Of a DNA stretch of 63,116 nucleotides, positions 17,352 through 26,092 are shown piece by piece. The notes under the pieces were generated by a model. It did not search any database, was not told the DNA's origin, and saw nothing but the letters and a program-made list of their open reading frames with translations. The translations under genes and the position numbers were made by a program. The stretch lies in contig PBNZ01000024.1 in NCBI GenBank assembly GCA_002723275.1, positions 1 to 63,116 of the forward strand. The letters are read 5' to 3'. Position 1 is the first letter of the stretch, and each line of letters begins with the position of its first letter. This DNA is from Planctomycetaceae bacterium (GTDB lineage Bacteria > Planctomycetota > Planctomycetia > Pirellulales > Pirellulaceae).

Positions 17352-18607
17352 TGGCGACTGAATCGGGAACGCAGCGAGGATTCAATCTGAAACGCACTAT
17401 CTGGCGTTGGCATTTCCTCGCTGGGATCTACGTCTCACCGATCCTTTTGATCGTCTCAATTACGGGAGCTATCTACGTATTTCGTCCAGAGCTGGAGCCA
17501 TTGCTTTATCCAGATCTGTTGTCGGTCACTCGGTCGGAGACCGTTGTCTCTCTTGATCGGCAAGTCGCAGCAGCAAAAGAGTATATCGGCCCCGACTGGT
17601 CTGTCATGACGGTTGACATCGACAGGACACAGCCTTCGTTTCCGAACGGAGTCGTAGTTCAAAATAGTGAATACCAGGTGAAGACGATCTATGTTGACCA
17701 ATACGCAGGAAAGGCCTTGGGCGAACTCAAGAATCCAAATTTTTTCGGCGTCGTGCTCGATATTCATGCGACGCTAATGGGCGGCATGATTGGCCGTTTC
17801 TTTGTCGAACTGGCGACTTGTTGGGCAATTTTCTTGACGGTTACCGGTGTCTATCTTTGGTGGCCAAGGAAATTTGCGCGTTTGAAAGGCGTCTGGTGGC
17901 CACGATTCCGGGCACAGAACTACGTGGTGGTTCGTGATATTCATACACTGACAGGGATCTGGCTACTGCCAGTGTTGATTCTAATTCTTGTCAGTGGATT
18001 GATATTCAGTTTGGTGTGGGGAGCTTCTTATCATGGCGTAGCCTTTGTTACCGATGCGTACGCGGTCCGATTCGATCCTCCAAAATCAGTGCCGATTGAT
18101 GTTTCGACGACAGCCTCGCTTGATTCAATCTGGATGAATGCCAATGGTCATCGTGAATTGCAAAGAACGAGTATTCATCTTCCTCAGCATGCTCAGGATT
18201 CCTTTATCGTAGAAACAGGTGGGAATCTTGGTGCGAGTGCGTCTGATGTTCTGGTGCTCGATCAATATTCCGGCGACTTGCTGCTGCACAAACGTTTGTC
18301 GGAATTGCCTGTGATGGCCCAGATAACAAGCTGGGCTTATCCATTTCATGTTGGGTCCGTACTGGGGATCACGACCAAAATTATTTGGCTTGTGGCTAGC
18401 CTTGTTCTCGCTTTTATGCCGATCACGGGCATCGCGATGTGGTTGATTCGAAGACGGCCTCACACTCTCGGTTTCCCGCGTGCCTATGAAGCGGCGACGC
18501 CGAAATGGCTCGTCTTTTTGATGGTTATGTTCGGTGTTGTTTTGCCGGCCGCTGGCGTGACTCTTGCGGTCGCAGCGATGCGAGAATGGTGGGTTAGTCG
18601 ACGGTGA
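17348..18607 (+). CDS. PepSY-associated transmembrane protein
   Basis: Inner-membrane protein of 419 residues with four main hydrophobic segments: ISPILLIVSITGAIYV-like segment near 27-47, ATCWAIFLTVTGVYLWW near 165, LTGIWLLPVLILILVSG near 210 and IIWLVASLVLAFMPITGIAMWLI near 350, plus one near the C-terminus. Large extracytoplasmic loops lie between them. Motifs VYLWWPRK, a histidine in RDIHTLTGIWLLP and WAYPFHVG match the PepSY_TM family, which includes iron-uptake-associated reductases and other poorly defined membrane proteins. It is coupled by an ATGA overlap to the PEP-CTERM gene, which is unusual company for this family. Substrate unknown. Confidence 0.8.
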   Translation: MMATESGTQRGFNLKRTIWRWHFLAGIYVSPILLIVSITGAIYVFRPELEPLLYPDLLSVTRSETVVSLDRQVAAAKEYIGPDWSVMTVDIDRTQPSFPNGVVVQNSEYQVKTIYVDQYAGKALGELKNPNFFGVVLDIHATLMGGMIGRFFVELATCWAIFLTVTGVYLWWPRKFARLKGVWWPRFRAQNYVVVRDIHTLTGIWLLPVLILILVSGLIFSLVWGASYHGVAFVTDAYAVRFDPPKSVPIDVSTTASLDSIWMNANGHRELQRTSIHLPQHAQDSFIVETGGNLGASASDVLVLDQYSGDLLLHKRLSELPVMAQITSWAYPFHVGSVLGITTKIIWLVASLVLAFMPITGIAMWLIRRRPHTLGFPRAYEAATPKWLVFLMVMFGVVLPAAGVTLAVAAMREWWVSRR

Positions 18608-18772
18608 GATCAGCCACGTGTGATGGGCGAGAGCTTTGATGAGTGTTCAAGGCGAGTTTGGCAGGAATGCGTCGCTCATTCATGAATTGGATCAAGCATT
18701 GAGCCTCCGGGAAGTTGCCCAAATCGGTCTGAAGTGATCGGCGTTGTGAATGAGAGCAAGTCGGAGTCGTCT

Positions 18773-21700
18773 TTATTTTTCCGACGTTTCCGTTTCTTCG
18801 TCGAGCAGTTCGCGAAGCTTTTGGTCGACTTCTGCATCCGATAGTTCGTCAAGCGACTGGGAGCTGCGATCCACGCGTTCGATCGTCGTGGAATCTGCAG
18901 GAGCCTGCTGCAGCGATGCCACGAGCATGCTCTGTGCAACGGGCGACTGAGCGTCGAATAGCTGAGCCATCGTCACTTCGACTGCGAACTTTTCCCGCAG
19001 TTGCGTCAGTAATCGAATGGCCTGCAGGGAGTTGCCCCCCAGCTGGAAGAAATCATCCTGCATGCCAACCTTCGGGATTTTCAGGACCTCCTGCCATAAG
19101 CTTACAATCTCGCGTTCCATTTCGGTATGAGGTGGCTGGTATTCTGTTGCGGGGGCGGTCGCGGGGATCGGTAAGTCATTTCGATCAACCTTGCCGTTGG
19201 CCGATAGTGGCAAGGCTTCGAGTGTCACGATTCGGCGGGGAATCATCCATTCTGGGAGTCTTGAACGCAAGTGGTCCTTTAATTGGCGATCGAACGACGG
19301 CATCGATGATTCGTCGTAGGCCATCCATTGATTTGACCAAGCGGGATCAATTGCCCCGCCTAACAGGCCATGGAGGAAGACCTGTTTCGGTTTCAGGTGG
19401 AGAGCATCGGGTAGCTCCTCAAGGCCTGGTTCATTCACTGGGCAAAGACCCAGGTTGAACGTGGTGGCTTGCTCCATCAATAGTTGGCCGATGTAGCCAG
19501 CTTCGAGCAGGCAGAAATCGCGAGCCCGGTCTCCGTACATGGACTCGACGATCTCAAGAGAGCCGATGAAAAACAGTGAGAACGCGCTCTGTTCAAAGAC
19601 GTTTTGATTGACAGAGAGTAGATCTCGGGGGTTTGCTTGTTGATCTGCTGTATGTTCGTATAACTGATGGCTCTGGGCATCGTACAGGTACCACCCGCCT
19701 TCCACGCCTTCCACTCGATTTGGTTTGACGAACAGGTAGGTTTGAACTGAATAAAGACTTCCCGCTGACGGATAGCGATATTTTGGCAGAGGAGTTGCTG
19801 TTGGATTCACGGCTTCAAGAGGCGACAACAAGCCGGCTAGCTCGTCAATGGAAACTGTTTCTGTAAGGAATTGACGATGGGTTTGGCGACGAAAGACGGT
19901 CGAGTCATTCTCAGACTGTGGGAGTTGAATCCCGGGCGGCTGTGCGCTTGGCTGGTTACGCTCGATTTGTGATGCCTTTGAAGTAAGACGTTGTAGCAAC
20001 TTATCTTGAGATGAACCAACTGGATTTTTTGGCACAATATAGGCCACGAGCTCTGGGGGATTTCCAAACGTGGTGGCCACTGCGTTTTCGATGGAAGAGT
20101 GCTGAGCGAGTACCGACTCGATTTCACCCAACTCAATGCGATATCCGTTGATCTTGACCTGTTGGTCATCGCGTCCCTGGAATTCAATCAGGGCCATTCC
20201 TTCTTGAAGTGCGTCTCCCTTACTTTTGGCGTCGCTCGCACGCAAGCGAATACGTCCTAAGTCGCCCGTTCGGTATAAGCAAGCCGAGGGATCGTCAGCG
20301 AACGGATTGGGGATGAATCGCGTTGCTGATAGGGCGGGCTGGTTCCAGTAACCTCGGGCGACTCCCGATCCACCAATGTAAAGCTCGCCCGTTACCCAGG
20401 CTGGACAGGGATTAAGATGTTCGTCGAGCACATGCCACGTCTGTCCGGACATCGGTCGTCCATAGGGGATGCTTGGCCAGTCGGAATCTATTTCGTCGAT
20501 TGGATGGATGATCGACCAAATCGAGGCTTCTGTTGCGCCGCCTAGGCTGAGGATGTGTGTGGCGGGGCAATGTTGTTTGATTTGAGGTGGCAGGGAAGTC
20601 GGGATCCAGTCACCACTAAGCATGACGATGCGCATCGATTTCAAAGAGCGTTGGGGCGAAGACTTTTCATGGGTTTCCAGGGCAAGTTGCATGAGGGCTG
20701 GCACTGAGTTCCAGATGGTAACAGAGTGCTGTTCGATGAGCTCCAGCCATGCCGTGGGATTGGTCTCTCCTGATGACTCGTCCGGCATGACCAGTGATGC
20801 ACCTGCCGAAAGTGTTCCAAAGATATCGAAAACCGATAGATCAAAGCTGAGCGACGAAAGTGCCAGTACGCGGTCCTTTGAAGAAAGTTTGATCCGTTCG
20901 TTGATATCGGTAAGCGTATTGATTGCTCCGTGGTGGTCGATCATTACGCCTTTCGGCGTTCCCGTTGATCCTGAGGTGTAGATTACATAGGCGAGATCTG
21001 TTTCGCATTGCTTTGCTGCAGGGGCGTATAGCTCAGAATCGTTCGGCTCGTGTTCGGGAACCGCAATTTGTTGCAAGGAGTCCGGCCAAGTATCCTGCTC
21101 TGCCGTATCGGTAATGACTAAATTTGACTCAGTGTCGTCGATGATGGCATGGCGTCTTGCCGCTGGAAGCTTGACGTCGATGGGCACGTAAGCGGCACCG
21201 GCAGTTTGGATCGCGAGGCAGGCAACCACTTGTTGCCATCCTTTCGGTAATGCCACTGCAATGAGCTGATTTGGGCCTGCGCCGAGAGAAATTAATTGCT
21301 CCGCAAGCTGGAGAGTCCGCTTTCCAAGTTGAGAATAAGTCAGCGTTGTATGTCCGTCGATGATTGCCGTCTGGTCAGGCTGTTGAATGGCACGTTGAAA
21401 AAACAGCTCATGGAGAAGTCGAGGTTGCGAGCTGGGGTTCCTGGCAGGGGATAGCTCTTCACGATTGATGAGGTTCGACGAATAGCCGGCTTCGGGTATT
21501 GCTGCGGCTGAAGCCCACGCTGACTCATTCTCAGCAAGGCTGTTGAGCAGCGTTACATAGGTCTCGAACATCGAATCGAGTACGCCGGGGGGCCAGAGCT
21601 CCTCGATGCAATCCCAGTTTAATAGGAGTTCACCATCGAGTTCTGAGACTTGATGATCGAAGTAGACCTGTGAAGTCTGACTGACTCCATAGACCACTTC

Positions 21701-24700
21701 AGTCTCCCATTCGGGGTGATGAGCGGAACTTGAGTTCTGGCCCAGCGTGCTCGTAAATACGACTGGCATGAGAGCTCCGGGGCTAAGTTGGCGTTGCCTC
21801 GCGAGCTCACGAATTACCCGGACTCCACTGACTGCTCGATGTTCTAATGCATCCCAGAGGTTCGACTGGACGTACTCGGCTCGCTGCGTAAAGGATTCAC
21901 CTGGTTGTTGGTTGATTCCTAGCAAGAGCGACGAAGTAAAGTCGCCGACAATTCGATCCACCTCCGAATGTAGGGGAGGACGATTAAATAAAGTCAGGTT
22001 CAGCGTAAAACGGCGCCTGCGACTCCAGGTTCCGACGACTTCGGCAAAGGCGGATAGAACGACCGCAGACTCCGTGAGCCCCTGTGTTTTTGCGCGACCT
22101 TTGATCGCTCGCCAAGTTTCCGCAGGTATTCGATGTGTACGCCGCGTGAATTGTGGATCTGTAATTTCCGAGGGGCGTTTGATCAGCGGTAACTCGGGGG
22201 CCAGAGGAAGTGATTGAATGTGTTCCATCCAAAAATCCCATGACGCACGGTATCGATCTCCCTCGGAATAGGCTTGGTCTGCGAGGACACAATCTCGAAA
22301 CGTCAATTCCAGTGGCGGCAGGTTTCGGTCGATCAGCAGTGCCGCCATTTCTCGCCCGAGAATTTGTAGGCTCCATGCATCCCCGAGTAAGACATCGAAG
22401 CTGACAAAGTAACGCCGACGCCCATTGCCTACTTCAGCGGCTTCGATATGAAATAAGGGCCAGCGATCTGTTTCGAAGACTTGGTGAGACAAGGCTTTGC
22501 GCCGATTCTCGCAGTATTCCCGTGCCGCTCGCTCCGAATCGAATGATGGATGGAGTTTAATCTCGTAGGGCCGAACGCTCTCGAGACAACGTTGCATGCC
22601 ATCGGATTCAATCACGGCACGGAGCATGTCATGCCGTTCAATCAACTGGTTGAAGGCGCGTTCAATCAAGTTGTGCGGGATTCCAACGACATCGATCTCT
22701 CGGTACCCGTGAGTTGCGATGTTGCCGAGTTCAAGCGACTGATTACGCCCAATCCAATAGGCCTGTTGGATATCCGTGAGCGGAAAGCGGCTGTAGCGAT
22801 TTGATGGGTCTACGGAGACCGTAGGGGTTCCGTCAGACGGATTCTCGAATTGAGCAACCGTGACCGTTTCATTAATGAAATTGGCGAGCTGCTGAATGGT
22901 TGGGGATTGGAAAAGTTGTCGCAGAGGGATTTCAACGCCGAATCTCGATTCGATTTGCGTCAGTAAACGGATTGCGAGTAAGGAGTGCCCGCCCAAGGCA
23001 AAAAAGTTGTCTCGCGTGCCGATGTGCGGCAGTTCTAGATGAGTTTTCCAGATTTCAACGAGCGCCGCTTCGGTCTCATTCTCAGGCTCACTCACTTCAG
23101 TGGTCGGTATGTTATGAATCGGTGCCGGAAGTCGATGTCGGTCAACCTTTCCGTTCGGCAACTTAGGGATTTCCGGGATTCGTTGCCAGAGGGTCGGCAC
23201 CATTGAGCTCGGTAGTCGTTTCGCAATGAAGGCTTGTAACTCCGTGTTTAATTCCGGTGCGTCGACTTCGTCATCCGCTTGATGGGCTCGGGGCTTCTCG
23301 GATGGCTCGACGTAATACGCAACCAATACCTGCTCTCCATGATCATCTTTGTCGGCGATGACTAGGGCATTCTCAATCTGGTCATGCTCGCGCAGGATAG
23401 CTTCAATTTCTCCGGCTTCAATTCGGTAGCCTCTGATTTTAAATTGATTGTCTTTGCGGCCAAGGAAATCTAGGTTTCCGTCCTGCCTGAGTCGGACTCG
23501 ATCACCGGTTCGGTAGAGCCGAGCGGGGGAAGTTTCGATTGGATTTTCGACAAAACAGGATTCCGTAAGTTCGTCTCGATTGATGTAGCCGAGCGCGAGA
23601 CCATCACCGCCCAGGTACAATTCGCCCGCGACGCCTATCGGTTGCAGGCGTTGGTGCTCGTCCAGGATATAGCTCGTTGTGTTCCAAATGGGTTTCCCAA
23701 TATGGACGCGGTCACGGGACACATCAAAGTGGTTTCGGTCAAGCCGGGCAACGGTGGAGTAGGTGGTGTCTTCAGACGGTCCGTACAAGTTGTAGAGTTG
23801 CTTGATGTTTGTATCTTGTAGAGTGCTAACGAGTTCGCGGGATAAGGCCTCTCCTGCCAGATTGACGGTGGTGACCGACGGGGGGAGTGAATTGTCCTTA
23901 AGATATTCTCGCAACACACTCGGTACGGTATTGATGAGGGTGACCTGCTCCCGCTGTGGAAGCCGGTCTAGTTCGAAAAGGTTCTCGGCCAGGACCACGG
24001 ATCCACCGCAGGCCAACGGCACAAATAGTTCAAAAATCGAGAGATCAAAGCATATCGAAGTTGAGGCTAGCACGCCTGATAGATCTGTTGCGTCATATTG
24101 GCTGCGAGCCCAGTGGATCATCGTTGTGACGTTCCGGTGCTCGATTGCAACACCTTTTGGATGCCCGGTCGATCCCGACGTATAGATCAGATACGCCACG
24201 GTGTGGCCATCATCGTCCGCCGTACGGTTCCCCTTATTTCGGTCTGGCGGTGGCTCGGATTCAGGCAGTGACTGGATGCCCTCGTCATCGCACACGACTC
24301 TGATTCCGGCGTCGGCTAGGATGAACGTTTTTCTCTCTTCAGGGTAGTTTGGATCAAGCGGTACGTAGGCCGCCCCAATTTTCCAGGCTGCAATCATCGT
24401 TGCAACGAGATCGAACGACTTTCTCATCTCGACGCCAACGAGTGTTCTCGCCTGGACTCCCGCGTCTCGCAATCTTGATGCGATCAAATCTGAATGCTGT
24501 TCCAGGGCGCGGTACGAATGGCTGGTTCCATGATCGAGAATGGCGCACGCATCTGGGGTCTGCAGTGCCTGTTCAGAAATCATCTCATGAATTGTCGTGG
24601 ATGAGATGGCTTCGGTGGGCCCCCGGGAAAAGGCGAGGATTTCTTGACGTTCTGTCTCGTCGATCACATCGTATGTTGAGATCGGACGAGAGATGTTTTG

Positions 24701-26086
24701 GCTGACTGCTGCAAGGATGTTCGTGTAGTGCCGGATCATATTAGCAATGGTTGTGTCAGCAAAGAAGCCACGGCTATACTCAACCTGCCCTTGAATGCCA
24801 TCATCGGTGTCTTGCAGATTGAATCGCAAAGCATATTTTGATTGAGTGTCCTCGATTGCGAATCGTTCCAGACGGACCCCAGACATTTCAGTTAGTGGGG
24901 CTGCACTGATCGGTTGGAGATCGAATTTGACTTGAAAAAGTGGTGATAACTGATCGGTGTCACGTGTAGGGTTGAGTTCTTCAACAAGTTTTTCAAAAGG
25001 TAGGTCCTGGTGCTCGAGTCCGCCGACCACTGTGTTGTGTACCCGTTTGAGCATTTCCTCAAAGTTCGCGGCTCCGTCGATGTCTGTCCTGAAGACAAGC
25101 GTGTTTACCAGCAGGCCGATCATCCTAATTGTTTCGGGGTGCTCGCGGTTCGCGACTTCACTGCCAACGACTAGATCGTGTTGGCCGCTATATCGATGGA
25201 GAAATAACTTGAAGGTCGCTAACAGGAAGGTGAACAGGCTGACGTGGCATTCACCAGCGAGACGTTTAATCCGTTGCGATAATTCACGATCAATGCGAAG
25301 CGGTGTTTTTCGAGCAATTTGGTCGCCGGGCGACGGAATATCAGTCGTGGGAAGCTCAAGGATAGGCAGCGGATTGGCAAGCCTGGTTCTCCAGTAGTCG
25401 AGCTGTTTGGTGAGCTGTTCGCCTTGGAGTTGATTTCGTTGCCATTCAGCCCAGTCGGCATACTGAATGGACATCGGATTAAGGCTTTTGCCTTCATAAA
25501 GTGAGACAAGTTCCTTCAGAAATACAGAAACTGATATTCGGTCGCATACGATGTGGTGTGTGATCAGTGACAGTATATGCTGATCTTCTGAAAGCTTCAG
25601 GAGTTGAATTCGGAGAGGTGGATCGACTAAATCAAAGGGGTGACGAGCCAGGGTGCTAAGGTGATTCCGTGCCGCTGCCTCGACGTCCTGTTTTCCTGAC
25701 AGGTCGCGTTGAGGGACTTCAAAATACCCCGGCGGTCGCACCGCTTGATACGGATCGCCGGCTTCATCCTGGAGAAAACCTGTTCGCAGCGATTCGTGAC
25801 GATTAATGATTTCGTTGAGGGACAGTGTGAGTTTTTCAGCGTCAAGTGCGCCGGTGAGACGTATGGCTGCGGCAATATTGTAGGCTGTATTGCCGCTATC
25901 GAATCGTTGGATAAACCAAAGTCTTTGTTGGGCAAACGAGAGCCGAGATGGTTGCCCTGGAGAACGTGGAACAATTTCATTGCGGGACGGAAGTGTTAGG
26001 CCTTTCTCTCGGAGTCGTTGCTCCAGAAGGGCCCGTTGGTCCGGCGTTAGTCGCGCGAGTTGTTCCTGCAGGTCTTTCATGTGCAT
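18773..26086 (-). CDS. NRPS, C-A(Ala-like)-T-Cy-A(Cys)-Ox-T
   Basis: Two-module nonribosomal peptide synthetase, 2437 residues, last gene of the minus-strand operon. Domains: N-terminal helix (1-40); condensation (48-480), active site HHIVCDRIS (Arg replaces the usual Gly); adenylation (500-990), code read as D-L-F-N-N-A-L-T-Y, which I associate with Ala; carrier with GGHS (Ser1035); heterocyclisation domain (1098-1540) with DVLLGDAWS, the DxxxxDxxS signature; adenylation (1556-2300), code D-L-F-N-M-S-L-I-W, close to the cysteine code DLYNLSLIW, with GGATEAS typical of Cys domains. A SagB/nitroreductase-type FMN oxidase (about 2060-2260) is inserted before the A10 motif NGKVDR; then a carrier with GGNS (Ser2353). 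Expected output is Ala followed by an oxidised thiazole. The tail LDELSDAEVDQKLRELLDE looks like a docking motif. There is no TE domain. Confidence 0.92.
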   Translation of the reverse strand: MHMKDLQEQLARLTPDQRALLEQRLREKGLTLPSRNEIVPRSPGQPSRLSFAQQRLWFIQRFDSGNTAYNIAAAIRLTGALDAEKLTLSLNEIINRHESLRTGFLQDEAGDPYQAVRPPGYFEVPQRDLSGKQDVEAAARNHLSTLARHPFDLVDPPLRIQLLKLSEDQHILSLITHHIVCDRISVSVFLKELVSLYEGKSLNPMSIQYADWAEWQRNQLQGEQLTKQLDYWRTRLANPLPILELPTTDIPSPGDQIARKTPLRIDRELSQRIKRLAGECHVSLFTFLLATFKLFLHRYSGQHDLVVGSEVANREHPETIRMIGLLVNTLVFRTDIDGAANFEEMLKRVHNTVVGGLEHQDLPFEKLVEELNPTRDTDQLSPLFQVKFDLQPISAAPLTEMSGVRLERFAIEDTQSKYALRFNLQDTDDGIQGQVEYSRGFFADTTIANMIRHYTNILAAVSQNISRPISTYDVIDETERQEILAFSRGPTEAISSTTIHEMISEQALQTPDACAILDHGTSHSYRALEQHSDLIASRLRDAGVQARTLVGVEMRKSFDLVATMIAAWKIGAAYVPLDPNYPEERKTFILADAGIRVVCDDEGIQSLPESEPPPDRNKGNRTADDDGHTVAYLIYTSGSTGHPKGVAIEHRNVTTMIHWARSQYDATDLSGVLASTSICFDLSIFELFVPLACGGSVVLAENLFELDRLPQREQVTLINTVPSVLREYLKDNSLPPSVTTVNLAGEALSRELVSTLQDTNIKQLYNLYGPSEDTTYSTVARLDRNHFDVSRDRVHIGKPIWNTTSYILDEHQRLQPIGVAGELYLGGDGLALGYINRDELTESCFVENPIETSPARLYRTGDRVRLRQDGNLDFLGRKDNQFKIRGYRIEAGEIEAILREHDQIENALVIADKDDHGEQVLVAYYVEPSEKPRAHQADDEVDAPELNTELQAFIAKRLPSSMVPTLWQRIPEIPKLPNGKVDRHRLPAPIHNIPTTEVSEPENETEAALVEIWKTHLELPHIGTRDNFFALGGHSLLAIRLLTQIESRFGVEIPLRQLFQSPTIQQLANFINETVTVAQFENPSDGTPTVSVDPSNRYSRFPLTDIQQAYWIGRNQSLELGNIATHGYREIDVVGIPHNLIERAFNQLIERHDMLRAVIESDGMQRCLESVRPYEIKLHPSFDSERAAREYCENRRKALSHQVFETDRWPLFHIEAAEVGNGRRRYFVSFDVLLGDAWSLQILGREMAALLIDRNLPPLELTFRDCVLADQAYSEGDRYRASWDFWMEHIQSLPLAPELPLIKRPSEITDPQFTRRTHRIPAETWRAIKGRAKTQGLTESAVVLSAFAEVVGTWSRRRRFTLNLTLFNRPPLHSEVDRIVGDFTSSLLLGINQQPGESFTQRAEYVQSNLWDALEHRAVSGVRVIRELARQRQLSPGALMPVVFTSTLGQNSSSAHHPEWETEVVYGVSQTSQVYFDHQVSELDGELLLNWDCIEELWPPGVLDSMFETYVTLLNSLAENESAWASAAAIPEAGYSSNLINREELSPARNPSSQPRLLHELFFQRAIQQPDQTAIIDGHTTLTYSQLGKRTLQLAEQLISLGAGPNQLIAVALPKGWQQVVACLAIQTAGAAYVPIDVKLPAARRHAIIDDTESNLVITDTAEQDTWPDSLQQIAVPEHEPNDSELYAPAAKQCETDLAYVIYTSGSTGTPKGVMIDHHGAINTLTDINERIKLSSKDRVLALSSLSFDLSVFDIFGTLSAGASLVMPDESSGETNPTAWLELIEQHSVTIWNSVPALMQLALETHEKSSPQRSLKSMRIVMLSGDWIPTSLPPQIKQHCPATHILSLGGATEASIWSIIHPIDEIDSDWPSIPYGRPMSGQTWHVLDEHLNPCPAWVTGELYIGGSGVARGYWNQPALSATRFIPNPFADDPSACLYRTGDLGRIRLRASDAKSKGDALQEGMALIEFQGRDDQQVKINGYRIELGEIESVLAQHSSIENAVATTFGNPPELVAYIVPKNPVGSSQDKLLQRLTSKASQIERNQPSAQPPGIQLPQSENDSTVFRRQTHRQFLTETVSIDELAGLLSPLEAVNPTATPLPKYRYPSAGSLYSVQTYLFVKPNRVEGVEGGWYLYDAQSHQLYEHTADQQANPRDLLSVNQNVFEQSAFSLFFIGSLEIVESMYGDRARDFCLLEAGYIGQLLMEQATTFNLGLCPVNEPGLEELPDALHLKPKQVFLHGLLGGAIDPAWSNQWMAYDESSMPSFDRQLKDHLRSRLPEWMIPRRIVTLEALPLSANGKVDRNDLPIPATAPATEYQPPHTEMEREIVSLWQEVLKIPKVGMQDDFFQLGGNSLQAIRLLTQLREKFAVEVTMAQLFDAQSPVAQSMLVASLQQAPADSTTIERVDRSSQSLDELSDAEVDQKLRELLDEETETSEK

Positions 26087-26092
26087 CTGGGT

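Noticed and set aside
18916-19458. 180-codon open frame antisense to the terminal NRPS
   Set aside because: Composition mirrors the opposite coding strand, and the NRPS frame is uninterrupted here.
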